From JAJFTV01 sp964426355 (GTDB taxonomy: Bacteria > Chloroflexota > Anaerolineae > Anaerolineales > Anaerolineaceae): a stretch of 34,400 nt of DNA. The notes under the pieces were generated by a model. The model searched no databases and had not been told where the DNA came from. It saw only the letters and a program-made list of their open reading frames with translations. The stretch is from contig CAYRRA010000020.1 of NCBI GenBank assembly GCA_964426355.1, forward strand, positions 1 through 34,400, read 5' to 3'. A program made the position numbers and the translations under genes. Position 1 is the first letter of the stretch; every line of letters starts with the position of its first letter. Of the stretch, positions 1 to 8,236 are shown one piece after another.

Positions 1-384
1 ATACGCTCTTGCCAGCTTGACCGCATTTTCATTCGCATCAGATCCACCCATTGTATAGAGAAAATGGTCGATTCCGTCGGGGGTAATTTCCGCTAACATT
101 TCACCAAGAATGGCGCGCGGGCGGGTCGCCATTTTGGGACCTGCAAAACAAAGCTCGCGTGCCTGCGACACAATGGCTTCAATCACCCTTTCATCGCCAT
201 GTCCAATATTGACGCACATGACCATCGAGTTGAAGTCAAGGTAGCGTTTACCATCAACATCCCAAAAATAAACACCTTTTGCCTTCTTCACAGGGATCGG
301 ATCGACGTGTGCTTGAGCAGACCACGTCCAAAAATTATGTGCCATGCAAGAAGAGCGGATTTCCGAATCGCTGATATCAAACAT
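1..384 (-). CDS. Class-III (PLP-dependent) aminotransferase, N-terminal part, cut by window edge
   Basis: The reverse strand encodes 128 codons from an ATG at 384 and runs off the left edge, so only the N-terminal quarter of a roughly 430-460 residue enzyme is present. It starts MFDISDSEIR and contains a strand typical of class-III aminotransferases (GVYFWDVDGKRYLDFNS), followed by GHGDERVIEA and MGGSDANENAVKLAR; the last is the phosphate-binding segment of the cofactor pocket. The PLP lysine lies outside the window. A GAGGT ribosome-binding site precedes the ATG. The substrate cannot be told from this fragment; omega-amino acid, taurine or diamine transaminases share these features. It is divergent from the FabL-like gene, sharing the spacer 385-774. 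Confidence 0.85.
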   Translation of the reverse strand, partial: MFDISDSEIRSSCMAHNFWTWSAQAHVDPIPVKKAKGVYFWDVDGKRYLDFNSMVMCVNIGHGDERVIEAIVSQARELCFAGPKMATRPRAILGEMLAEITPDGIDHFLYTMGGSDANENAVKLARAY

Positions 385-436
385 ATTTTGACCTCGATAT
401 TTAGAATTTTACTCCAACGCATTGAGGAAGTTATTT

Positions 437-457
437 ACATTACAAACAATGTAATGT
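437..457. promoter_or_regulatory. Inverted repeat, possible operator
   Basis: ACATTACA, a 5-base spacer AACAA, then TGTAATGT: perfect 8-bp arms. It lies 53 bp upstream of the aminotransferase start. The size and symmetry suit a TetR- or GntR-type dimer, but no regulator gene of either type is in the window. Confidence 0.45.
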
Positions 458-662
458 TAGCATGAAAGATTTATGTAAGCCAGTATCAATCATCACTGAG
501 AAAATCGAATGAAGATCAACAAGGATTGGTCGCGTGAACCCGATTTGAGAGGTTCACCCCATCGCCCGTTCCAACGTGTCGCGAGGGAAGACATTATAGA
601 TATTCGTGCAGCGTTACCGCCCATATTTATCAACAACCTACCCCACCAGTAACAAATGGGAA

Positions 663-715
663 GTTGTAGTGTTATCACTAATCAGGTTTATGTTAGACTT
701 GTTGTAGTGTAATCA
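663..715 (+). repeat. Pair of 15-bp direct repeats upstream of fabL-like gene
   Basis: GTTGTAGTGTTATCA at 663-677 and GTTGTAGTGTAATCA at 701-715 match at 14 of 15 positions with a 38-bp period. They end 59 bp before the reductase start, where activator or repressor sites, or the promoter itself, would be expected. Confidence 0.5.
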
Positions 716-774
716 AATTTTTTTAACCACATACGTTTTCGTTAACATCCTCAAAACAATACAAGGAGACTTCA

Positions 775-1548
775 ATGGAGCTTCCCCTTTTAAATCAAGT
801 TGCATTGGTGACCGGTTCCGGAAGGGGTATAGGGCGAGCCATCGCTTTACGCCTCGCAAAAGATGGTGCGGATATTGTGATCAATTACGTCCGCAATGAA
901 CAACCTGCTCAAGAAGTAGCCAATCTTATCCGTAACATCGGCAGAAAGGCGCTTGTTATTCGCGCGAATATAGCTAAGACCGAAAATATCGAGCAGATGT
1001 TTGGCGAAATAGAAACTATTTTTGGCAGTCTCGATATATTTATAAGCAATGCTGCATCCGGCTTCAATCGTCCTGCTTTACTGCAAAAGGAGAGTGGTTG
1101 GGACCATACTATGAATGTCAATGCGCGCTCATTCCTTTTTGCGTCTCAGCAAGCAGCACGTCTTTTTGAAAAGAAAGGGGGTGGAAAAATCATCGCCATT
1201 TCCAGCCAGGGCTCCAGCCGAGTTCTACCGGATTATATTGCGGTCGGTGCCAGCAAAGCAGCACTGGAAGCTCTTACCCGTTACCTTGCCGTTGAACTGG
1301 CATCAAATAATATTTGGGTGAATGCGGTCTCTCCAGGATTGGTTGAGACAGATGCGCTCAAACATTTTTCAGTTATGGGTGATCCCACCGTGATCACCCG
1401 AGCAATCCAACACACACCCGCCGGAAGATTGGTCACACCAGAAGATGTAGCCAATGTGGTTTCCTTTCTATGCTCCCCTGGCGCCGAAATGATTCGCGGT
1501 CAGGTTATCGTCATCGACGGCGGTTTTGGTCTAGGCGTACCTGCTTAA
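775..1548 (+). CDS. fabL: FabL-type enoyl-[acyl-carrier-protein] reductase (SDR family)
   Basis: A 257-residue short-chain dehydrogenase. The nucleotide-binding TGSGRGIG is at residues 13-20, followed by an NY-x-R segment (38-40) consistent with NADPH. The active site has YIAVGASK (Y154, K161), a Tyr-x6-Lys spacing that marks enoyl-ACP reductases rather than the Tyr-x3-Lys of FabG-like ketoreductases. SNAASGFNRP, TDALKHF, TPAGRLV and MIRGQ closely match what I recall of Bacillus subtilis FabL. The expected role is the last reduction step of fatty-acid elongation in the cytoplasm. The ATG has an AGGAGA ribosome-binding site 8 bases upstream. The gene stands alone, and its stop codon abuts the stop of the convergent cyclase gene with no base between. 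A related SDR with another substrate is the alternative. Confidence 0.82.
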   Translation: MELPLLNQVALVTGSGRGIGRAIALRLAKDGADIVINYVRNEQPAQEVANLIRNIGRKALVIRANIAKTENIEQMFGEIETIFGSLDIFISNAASGFNRPALLQKESGWDHTMNVNARSFLFASQQAARLFEKKGGGKIIAISSQGSSRVLPDYIAVGASKAALEALTRYLAVELASNNIWVNAVSPGLVETDALKHFSVMGDPTVITRAIQHTPAGRLVTPEDVANVVSFLCSPGAEMIRGQVIVIDGGFGLGVPA

Positions 1549-2196
1549 TCAGTCCGGGTTTCCTTCAATCAAGACAGCCCTAGCAGGTGCGCCATCCACG
1601 CCTTCCAGGCGAACCGGCAGGCACAGCAGAGTATAAATCCCTTCCTCCACTCCGCGGAGGTCTAACCCCTCCAGGATTAATACTTCTGCCCCTAACAGGA
1701 TGTTGTGCGTATCCACCTGGTTTTCAAACGGTGCTACAGAAAGATAATCGATGCCGACCAACCGAATACCTGAATCCACCAGGTATTGAGCTGCGCTGGC
1801 ATCTAACCCAACATAACGGGTATCAAACAAATGGTTCGGTTGGCTCCATAAGGAGGAGTTGCGAGTTTTAAACAGAACCCTTGTGATATCGGTTACAAAT
1901 GAGACACTGGCGAGCACCTCACGGGTAACCATATCGATTCCGTCTGCTATACGCACTACCTGAGCTTTCCCAATCATCTCCTCCAATGGGATTTCATCAA
2001 TTTTCCTTCCGTTAGAAATGAAATGATACGAAGCATCCAGGTGTGTACCAGTGTGTGCACCAAAATTCAGCGTGGTGACGTTTGCCACATCGCCTTCTTC
2101 CAGCTTCATCACTCTCTCCATCCTGACCGGTGGATCACCCTGCCACACTGGAAGTTTGGGTGAAACTGGTAAAGAAATATCCCATATCTTTTTCAT
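1549..2196 (-). CDS. Cyclase family protein (kynurenine formamidase-like metal-dependent hydrolase)
   Basis: A 215-residue protein starting at MKKIWDISLP. It carries the signature HTGTHLDASYHF near residues 50-60, the metal-binding motif of the cyclase/KynB family (PF04199), and a later VGIDYLSVAP segment typical of the same fold. Family members hydrolyse N-formylkynurenine, isatin or other cyclic amides, and no other tryptophan-degradation gene is nearby, so the substrate is open. The frame extends upstream to 2280, but the ATG at 2196 has a clear GGAGAAGG ribosome-binding site and removes overlap with the upstream esterase. It lies 25 bp downstream of that gene, probably as the last gene of the CapA-esterase-cyclase operon. 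Confidence 0.85.
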   Translation of the reverse strand: MKKIWDISLPVSPKLPVWQGDPPVRMERVMKLEEGDVANVTTLNFGAHTGTHLDASYHFISNGRKIDEIPLEEMIGKAQVVRIADGIDMVTREVLASVSFVTDITRVLFKTRNSSLWSQPNHLFDTRYVGLDASAAQYLVDSGIRLVGIDYLSVAPFENQVDTHNILLGAEVLILEGLDLRGVEEGIYTLLCLPVRLEGVDGAPARAVLIEGNPD

Positions 2197-2221
2197 TCCT
2201 TCTCCTTTGCAAAAGAAGCAA

Positions 2222-3229
2222 TTACGGTGGATCAGTCGAAACCGGACTGAGGTCAAACGATTTTTCCCAAAAAATATCACGCCAGGTAAATGAATACCAG
2301 CGCAGGTAATCCTCTACATGCGCAGCCCAATATTCATCGTTGTGAGTTCCCCGGTTAATCACCCACTCATGCGGTACCGAATATTTCGTCAGGCGATCTT
2401 CAAAAAGCCGGGCAGTATCCAACAACGCATCGGTTGCACCCATATCCATGTAAATTCTCGGAAACCGGTCTTCCGGTATTGCCTTAAACCAGTATGGTGC
2501 ATTGTAAAAATCGCCTGAGAACGGAGCAAAACTATGAACTCCAATAGCGCCAAACAATTCCCAATGTGTCAATCCTACGCGCATTGCCCAGCCAGCTCCC
2601 CGAGAAATCCCACCTATTGCGCGACATTTCTGATCTATGCAGGTAGCATATTCATTGTCCACTAATGGAATCAATCGGTCGACCAGGATATTTCCAAACA
2701 ACGAAACCTTGACTTCTTCAAGGCTGTTCGCTTCCCACGGCATTACAATGATGGTTGGCGCAATCTCGCCAGATGAAATCATCTGATCTGCCGCCTCATC
2801 TATACCCAGTCGGTCCCAATGGTCATCTTTTGACATCTGCCCATGCAGCAGATATAGTACCGGGTAACCCGGTTCTGCCTGCTCATCATAACAGGGAGGT
2901 AAATAAATCCTGAAGGCAAAAGGGTGATTGCTTTCAGGAATTACGATTTCGCGTATGTCAATCTTTCCCTTTGTTTCTTCACAAAGCTCTGTTTCACTTT
3001 CGAGGAATTGTGTGTTACTGCGCGTAACGATGGCTGTCAGGCTGACCAGTAGAACAGGTGTCGAAACAATGCTTTCTGGCGTGTAAAGTGTCGCCATAGA
3101 AACAATCGTCTGCTCAACAATCTCAGGCGAAGCAATATCCTTCGAAACGATTGGTGTGCATCCCAATAAAACTGATATCAGGGGCAGAAACAAACAGGCT
3201 TGTTTTAAATAACGAATGGCGTTTTTCAT
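2222..3229 (-). CDS. Esterase D-like lipoprotein (alpha/beta hydrolase)
   Basis: 335 residues. A hydrophobic N-terminus ends in LLGC (Cys24), a lipobox, so the protein is probably anchored on the outer face of the membrane. The alpha/beta-hydrolase core begins with PVLYLLHG (residues 123-130); the nucleophile elbow is GGISRG (Ser209), with likely partners Asp267 in MGATDALL and His296 in RGTHNDEYW. The layout matches the esterase D / enterochelin-esterase-like family (PF00756), whose members cut esters of sugars, acyl chains or siderophores. The start codon overlaps the upstream CapA-like stop in an ATGA, indicating translational coupling. The substrate is unknown; the neighbour suggests a cell-surface polymer. 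Confidence 0.85.
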   Translation of the reverse strand: MKNAIRYLKQACLFLPLISVLLGCTPIVSKDIASPEIVEQTIVSMATLYTPESIVSTPVLLVSLTAIVTRSNTQFLESETELCEETKGKIDIREIVIPESNHPFAFRIYLPPCYDEQAEPGYPVLYLLHGQMSKDDHWDRLGIDEAADQMISSGEIAPTIIVMPWEANSLEEVKVSLFGNILVDRLIPLVDNEYATCIDQKCRAIGGISRGAGWAMRVGLTHWELFGAIGVHSFAPFSGDFYNAPYWFKAIPEDRFPRIYMDMGATDALLDTARLFEDRLTKYSVPHEWVINRGTHNDEYWAAHVEDYLRWYSFTWRDIFWEKSFDLSPVSTDPP

Positions 3230-4971
3230 TGTTCGATAAATACTGTGCTCCAGTTACAGTGTTCAAAGATGGTGGATAAAAACAGCCTTCTCTCGTTTTC
3301 AGACATGAGCCGTGGCTTGGCAGCATCTTCCAAAATTGTGGTGATGAGCTCAGTGGATACATATTGACCATTATAAAAATAATGCCGGTCGATAAATTCT
3401 TTCGGATTTTCTCCATACATCTGATCAAAAAACAAATTACCCAAACCATAATGGACAAAATGGTCGCCGAAAAAGGTCATCGTTTGGGCAAAATGAGATT
3501 GGCTGCCGCTCACAATGACTGCACCCATTTCAGCAGCGCGCAGAAAATCAATTCGCTGCGAGGAGTGTGGTGTGTAATCCTCAACCTCCAGGTGTTGAAA
3601 GGTGACAACTGGTATTCCGCCCGCCCGCAAAACTGTCTCTATTTCGCTTTTCAACCATTCGTCATCACATGGATTAGACCCCGGGCTGTCCTCGGTTGCC
3701 CATACCACATCCGGTCCTGCCTGGCTGCAACCCATTAGATACAATGAGTTCCCGGTCATTTGCAATGAGAGCACTCTACGTGCATCCTCCAGGTTTTTGC
3801 CACCGCCATAATATGGAATTCCGTTCTCTTCATACAGCTCAATTGTACCCAGCAATGGCTCTACCCCCCAATCAAGGATATGATTTCCCGTTAATTCAAT
3901 CACATCTACATCAATATAGGTCAACAACTCAAAATATCTGGGATCGCTGCAAAATCGCTGTTCCAATCGCACCGGGTCAGCGGGAGGGCATTTCGGATCA
4001 AACGGCACCTCGTTGCTGATGTGGGTGAAATCTGCATCCAAGAGTAGATGAGCGATATCGCTGGCGGGGTAGATAACTCCTTTTTCCTCCATTCGCTGCG
4101 CTGTGTAACGTGCCAACGCCGTTGTTCCTGTTAATATCAAAGAGGTTAGTTTCTCCACTTCAAAATTCGAATCCCGATAAGAGATACTCTCACCGGGCAG
4201 ATTCTCATCAAATGAGGAGTCTTCGACAGCTGAGATGCCGAAATGGATCGACAGGGCATAATTGTTATGGTCAAAATCACTATCCAATGGCGAGACACCA
4301 TCAACGCGGATAACTTTCCAACGCGGATCGATTTCATCAAATGGGATGATTGCCCAAGCCCTCTCCTCCCAGGCGGTGGCTAACAGCTCATTGGCAGGCA
4401 GTACGGATATCACATCAGGATCGGGTTCACCCCATATTACTTCAAAAAGCTGTAGAGTTTCATCACTTACCACAATCTGCAAAGGATCTTCTACAGGCGA
4501 AATACCCTTTTGCCAGAGAGTGGTCAGTTCCTTTTCGCTGATGGAATCCGTAAGTGTTGGGAAAGGTGCTGTAAGCAGATAAACCCAATGTGCATCCGCC
4601 CAGTTTTCCAAAAACGGATTTTCAGTAACAGGACCCAAAAATAAGTCAGCCGAGGATTCGTCCCGTGCAATCTGCAATGGCAGGCTCACCTCAACCGAAT
4701 GAACAAAAGATTGGGGCAGACAATCACAAACCCAAATCTGCTTTGTTATGGGTTCTTCTGTAGAGGCAGGAACAGTTGAAGTTTCCTTGACGTGCATGGT
4801 CGTTTGCAGAGGAAGACTTTCTGCGATCCCAGTCGCTGTTGCCTCCGTTGCTGTGGATGATGGGGTGGGTGTAGAACGATCATGAACATTTTGGCAGCCA
4901 GGTAAACCGGCAGACATCATGATGAATATAAAGAGGGGAATAATCAGAAAGTTTTTTTTCACAAAGATCAC
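3226..4971 (-). CDS. CapA-like (PGA_cap) lipoprotein with N-terminal binding-protein-like region
   Basis: 581 residues. The signal peptide ends in LPGC (Cys26), followed by a Ser/Thr/Pro-rich linker (31-75). Residues 95-245 read like half of a periplasmic binding-protein fold (DLFLGPV, WAIIPFDEIDP). Residues 275-540 correspond to the CapA/PgsA capsule-synthesis domain: TGNHILDWG, GIPYYGGGKN, IDFLRAAEMGAVIVSGSQSHFAQ and HYGLGNLFFDQ. Several metal-site positions normally seen in this metallophosphatase-like domain are altered (TGTT, HLEVE, SQSH), so catalysis is doubtful. The start is GTG at 4971 without a strong ribosome-binding site; GTG at 4962 is equally possible. It is the first gene of the operon with the esterase. 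Confidence 0.8.
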   Translation of the reverse strand: MIFVKKNFLIIPLFIFIMMSAGLPGCQNVHDRSTPTPSSTATEATATGIAESLPLQTTMHVKETSTVPASTEEPITKQIWVCDCLPQSFVHSVEVSLPLQIARDESSADLFLGPVTENPFLENWADAHWVYLLTAPFPTLTDSISEKELTTLWQKGISPVEDPLQIVVSDETLQLFEVIWGEPDPDVISVLPANELLATAWEERAWAIIPFDEIDPRWKVIRVDGVSPLDSDFDHNNYALSIHFGISAVEDSSFDENLPGESISYRDSNFEVEKLTSLILTGTTALARYTAQRMEEKGVIYPASDIAHLLLDADFTHISNEVPFDPKCPPADPVRLEQRFCSDPRYFELLTYIDVDVIELTGNHILDWGVEPLLGTIELYEENGIPYYGGGKNLEDARRVLSLQMTGNSLYLMGCSQAGPDVVWATEDSPGSNPCDDEWLKSEIETVLRAGGIPVVTFQHLEVEDYTPHSSQRIDFLRAAEMGAVIVSGSQSHFAQTMTFFGDHFVHYGLGNLFFDQMYGENPKEFIDRHYFYNGQYVSTELITTILEDAAKPRLMSENERRLFLSTIFEHCNWSTVFIEQ

Positions 4972-5009
4972 ACACTAATTACCAGGGTCATTCGGGCAAA
5001 CGATATGAT

Positions 5010-5015
5010 ATTATA
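5010..5015 (-). promoter_or_regulatory. Candidate -10 box for the CapA-esterase-cyclase operon
   Basis: The reverse strand reads TATAAT here, 38 bases upstream of the GTG start at 4971. I could not find a convincing -35 at 16-18 bp. Confidence 0.3.
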
Positions 5016-5067
5016 CACAAAGACATTCAATAACCGTATAAATCCCATTTCTTGATCTAACCCTATC

Positions 5068-5100
5068 TTGATAGTAACTGATAGTTTCCACCCTTATAAT
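5068..5100 (+). promoter_or_regulatory. Candidate promoter of the thiolase gene
   Basis: A perfect TATAAT at 5095-5100 lies 32 bases before the thiolase ATG. TTGATA at 5068-5073 could be the -35, but the 21-bp spacer is long. TGATAGT occurs twice in direct orientation with a 10-bp period (from 5069), which might be an activator site compensating for the spacing. Confidence 0.4.
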
Positions 5101-5132
5101 ACAGTCAGAAACCTTTTATCAAAGGAACCATT

Positions 5133-6290
5133 ATGCGAGAAGTAGCCGTTATTGGAATTGGGCAAACAGAGGTATCGGAGCACTGGGATAAATCACTACG
5201 CGATTTGGCTGGTGAAGCAGTGCTAAAAGCCATCGCGGACGCAGAGATTAGCTATGTTGACGCACTCTATGTTGGCAATATGATTTCCGGTGTCTCAAAC
5301 AGACAGCAGCATCTGGGCGCTTACATCGCCGATTGGGTTGGTTTGAAAAATATCGAAAGCGCTCGCCTGGAAGCAGCTTGCAGTTCAGGTGCAGCTGCAT
5401 TTCGAGCAGCATTAATCGCAGTAGCCTCGGGCGAGATTGATTCCGCTGTTGCTGTTGGTGTCGAGAAAATGACCGATTCTCCACCGGAGGAAATTACCCG
5501 TTCATTGGCTACTGCCGCTGATGGCGATTGGGAATCTGACCAGGGTCTTTCTTTTGTTGCCTTGAATGCGATCATCATGCAGCGCTACATGTACGAGTTT
5601 GGCTGGAAACATGAAGATTTTGCTCCATTTTCGATTAATTCTCATGCCAATGCCGTTCACAATCCCTATGCAAGATTTCGCAAAGCCATCACAGAAAAAG
5701 AATTTATGCAAGCACATGTCATCGCGGAACCCATCAATATTTTGGATGCTTCCCCGATCGGTGATGGTGCGGCAGCAGCCTTATTGATTCCCCTCGAGGA
5801 AGCTCACCGCTACCCTGAGAAAAAGCTTGTTCGGGTGCTGGGCTCTGCAGCAGCGACCGATGCAATCGCAATCCATGGACGCAGCGACCCGCTTGTCCTG
5901 AAAGCTGCCCAAACTTCTGCAATAAATGCATATCAACAAGCAGGCATCCAACCCGCTGACATCGACTTTTTCGAACTCCATGATGCTTTTTCCATCATGG
6001 CTGCTCTCAGCCTGGAAGCCAGCGGGTTTGCAGAGAAAGGGAAAGCCCCCGCATTTGCCGCAGATAGTCAAATAACACCTACAGGCAAATTGCCCATTTG
6101 CACTATGGGGGGTTTAAAGGCACGCGGTCATCCAGTGGGCGCAACAGGTATGTATCAAATCGTTGAGATTGTTCAGCAGCTACGCGGTGAAGCAGGTTTC
6201 ACACAGGTACAAAATGCGAGCATCGGTATGGCGCAAAACATCGGCGGTAGCGGGTCCAATATCTTCACCCACATCCTGGGAAAAGTATGA
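5133..6290 (+). CDS. Thiolase family protein (archaeal / SCP2-type acetyl-CoA acetyltransferase)
   Basis: 385 residues with thiolase landmarks: the nucleophile in EAACSSGAAAF (Cys83), ELHDAFS (His283), GGLKARGHPVGATG (His333) and a C-terminal NIGGSGSN. The compact length and the HDAF and GHPVGATG motifs fit the acetyl-CoA C-acetyltransferase group common in archaea and related to sterol-carrier-protein thiolases. It would make or cleave a beta-ketoacyl-CoA. In archaea this type is usually encoded beside an HMG-CoA synthase and a DUF35 partner; neither is here. Instead, its stop overlaps the start of the next gene (ATGA at 6287-6290). The ATG has an AAAGGAACC ribosome-binding site. Confidence 0.88.
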   Translation: MREVAVIGIGQTEVSEHWDKSLRDLAGEAVLKAIADAEISYVDALYVGNMISGVSNRQQHLGAYIADWVGLKNIESARLEAACSSGAAAFRAALIAVASGEIDSAVAVGVEKMTDSPPEEITRSLATAADGDWESDQGLSFVALNAIIMQRYMYEFGWKHEDFAPFSINSHANAVHNPYARFRKAITEKEFMQAHVIAEPINILDASPIGDGAAAALLIPLEEAHRYPEKKLVRVLGSAAATDAIAIHGRSDPLVLKAAQTSAINAYQQAGIQPADIDFFELHDAFSIMAALSLEASGFAEKGKAPAFAADSQITPTGKLPICTMGGLKARGHPVGATGMYQIVEIVQQLRGEAGFTQVQNASIGMAQNIGGSGSNIFTHILGKV

Positions 6291-7156
6291 TTCTTGGGCA
6301 AGCAGGTCCGGTTTCAGATGAAGTGATCGCGTATCGCGAGGTTACATTTCGTACCCGTCGCGACCTGCGATTGAAGCATATCGACGAAGCAGTTCAATTT
6401 GTGGATGAACGTGGCTTTGTCTTTTTTTGGAATATCAACAACATTGTATTCCCCAGTCTCTGGTGTGCTGTAGCAGGAGCTCGCGAGGTTCCAAACAACC
6501 ACGATGATCCGGCACATATCACCTGGGATTGGAAAGACAGCATGTTGGGAAAAAACCGTTGGTTCTATTCCCGCACCTTGCGTCGAAAAAACGTTTTTAT
6601 CTCCTTACAATCATTGCCGAATTTTTACGCGCTGTCACCAAATTATGGCGATTATGAAACAGATTATCTCAGCCAGTATCAGCAAGGTCGTTTAACCGCT
6701 GAAGCGAAAATCATCTACGAAGTGCTTTTGTTTAACGGTCCAATGGATACACTCTCGCTCAGAAAAGCCTCCAACATGTCCAGCGAAAGCAGCGCAAATC
6801 GTTTTCAACGTTCGATTGACCAGTTACAGGTCGAAATGAAAATCATGCCGGTTGGCGTTAGCCAGGCTGGAGCATGGCGATACGCGTTTATTTATGATCT
6901 CGTTCCACGGCAGTTCCCGGAAATTGAAACCCTCGCCCGACCCATTACCGAACTGGAGGCAAGGATATATTTGCTTACCAAGTATTTACTGGCATTGGGC
7001 GAAGCAACGCTATCGGATATTCGAAAAATGTTCCAATGGGGTGAAAATGTTACCCTATCAGCGCTTAACAAAATGAACGAACAACACCTGGTTGAATTTC
7101 AATTCAATCAAAAAGGGGAAATCCACAAAGTCCACCTTCCCGGCATATTCGAATAG
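6287..7156 (+). CDS. AlkZ-related winged-helix protein
   Basis: 289 residues. The sequence (WNINNIVFPSLWCAVAG near 48-64, then HDDPAHITWDWKDS, RTLRRKNVFISL and NGPMDTLSLRKAS) matches what I recall of AlkZ-related proteins, a branch of the HTH_42 winged-helix family containing the DNA-crosslink glycosylases AlkZ/YcaQ. I do not see the catalytic Gln-x-Gln/Asp motif of true AlkZ, so it may lack glycosylase activity and serve as a DNA-binding or regulatory protein. Residues 175-200 and 245-280 look like successive winged-helix units. Its ATG overlaps the thiolase stop codon by four bases, implying co-translation, an unexpected pairing. Confidence 0.7.
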   Translation: MILGQAGPVSDEVIAYREVTFRTRRDLRLKHIDEAVQFVDERGFVFFWNINNIVFPSLWCAVAGAREVPNNHDDPAHITWDWKDSMLGKNRWFYSRTLRRKNVFISLQSLPNFYALSPNYGDYETDYLSQYQQGRLTAEAKIIYEVLLFNGPMDTLSLRKASNMSSESSANRFQRSIDQLQVEMKIMPVGVSQAGAWRYAFIYDLVPRQFPEIETLARPITELEARIYLLTKYLLALGEATLSDIRKMFQWGENVTLSALNKMNEQHLVEFQFNQKGEIHKVHLPGIFE

Positions 7157-7271
7157 ACCATTAATATTCATTTCAATTCAAAGGAATAGATGTAATTCAC
7201 TCAAAATTAGGATACAATAATATTGGATTGGGTTGAGTAAAACCGAACAATTTCCAAATGGGAAGTGAAAC

Positions 7272-8135
7272 ATGAAAAGGGTTGCGATTGTCACCGATAC
7301 AGTTGCGAGTATCCCCGAGCCGCTGCTTGAGAAATTTGACATCAGGACAGTTGCTTATTACATTCACCGTGGACAGGAAGTTCTTCGTGACCTGGTCACG
7401 ATTAAACGGGACGAGTTTTATGAATGGATGAAAGGCGCACAGGAACTGCCCAAAACAGCCAGTCCGGGTCCAGGTGATTACTTGAAATTGTACGAGCAAC
7501 TGGCGAGCGAAGGTGCGGAAGATATCATTAGTATCCACATGACTTCTAAAGGCAGCGGTGCGTACCAGGCAGCAAAAGCCGCACAGCCTCAATTCAAGGA
7601 AATGCAGCCTCAGATTCGACTGGAAATCATCGATACATTAAATGTCTCGATGTGCCAGGGTTGGATCGCTCTGGAAGCTGCCCGGGCTGCCATACAAATG
7701 AAAACCCTCCCTGAAATCCTTCGCATCATTCAGAACCTGATGAAAAAAACAAAAATGATTCAGACTGCGGACACCCTTAAATACCTTTACATGGGCGGCA
7801 GGATTGGGAAAGCCAAACATTTGGTCGGTTCTTTGCTCAATATTAAACCGTTAATCGGCATGCAAGACGGCGTGATTGTTGCACTGGGACAGGCGCGCAG
7901 CCGAAAAAATGCTTACCAGGCAATTGCACAACTTGTTGAAGAATCGGTGAATGGGCAAAAAGTCAAAATCGCCTACGTTCATGCCGCAGCACGCGAAGAA
8001 CTTGACAAACTGATATTCGAGGTAGAAAAACGCGTCCAGGCGGCAGAAAGCATCATTGCCGAACTGAGCCCGGCACTGGGCGTCCATTCTGGTCCAGGCA
8101 CGGCGGGAGTATGCTTTTTCCCCGTTTCGGATTGA
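7272..8135 (+). CDS. DegV family fatty-acid-binding protein
   Basis: 287 residues with the full DegV pattern: VAIVTDTVASIP at the N-terminus, TASPGPGDYLKLYE (about 62-75), SIHMTSKGSGAYQAA (about 96-110) and GGRIGKAKHLVGSLLNIKPLIG (about 177-198). DegV/FakB proteins bind a single fatty acid and hand it to the kinase FakA, which makes acyl phosphate for phospholipid synthesis. No FakA (DAK domain) gene is in the window. The ATG at 7272 has GGGAAGTG upstream. It sits alone between two plus-strand genes with gaps of 115 and 101 bases. The family is certain; the bound lipid is unknown. Confidence 0.92.
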   Translation: MKRVAIVTDTVASIPEPLLEKFDIRTVAYYIHRGQEVLRDLVTIKRDEFYEWMKGAQELPKTASPGPGDYLKLYEQLASEGAEDIISIHMTSKGSGAYQAAKAAQPQFKEMQPQIRLEIIDTLNVSMCQGWIALEAARAAIQMKTLPEILRIIQNLMKKTKMIQTADTLKYLYMGGRIGKAKHLVGSLLNIKPLIGMQDGVIVALGQARSRKNAYQAIAQLVEESVNGQKVKIAYVHAAAREELDKLIFEVEKRVQAAESIIAELSPALGVHSGPGTAGVCFFPVSD

Positions 8136-8236
8136 TTCATCCGTGCCATGTAAATCACAAAAACAACACATCAACTTTACCTTTGTCCTTCTCCAGTTTG
8201 GTGAATTGACAATATTTGGTTCCAGGAGCGGTCACC

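Larger units (their letters stand above)
385..774. other. Divergent intergenic region, 390 bp, non-coding
   Basis: No credible gene lies here; a 61-codon minus-strand frame (493-678) has no start context and no recognisable family. The spacer separates two divergent genes, so it should hold both promoters. It contains an 8-bp-arm inverted repeat near the aminotransferase (437-457) and two near-identical 15-mers in direct orientation near the reductase (663-677 and 701-715). An AGGAGA ribosome-binding site sits just before 775. Confidence 0.6.

Noticed and set aside
493..678. 61-codon minus-strand frame in the first spacer
   Set aside because: Overlaps a regulatory repeat, lacks a ribosome-binding site, and has no recognisable sequence.
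8206..8211. TTGACA as -35 for the GH13 gene
   Set aside because: No -10-like hexamer lies at a workable distance before the ribosome-binding site.
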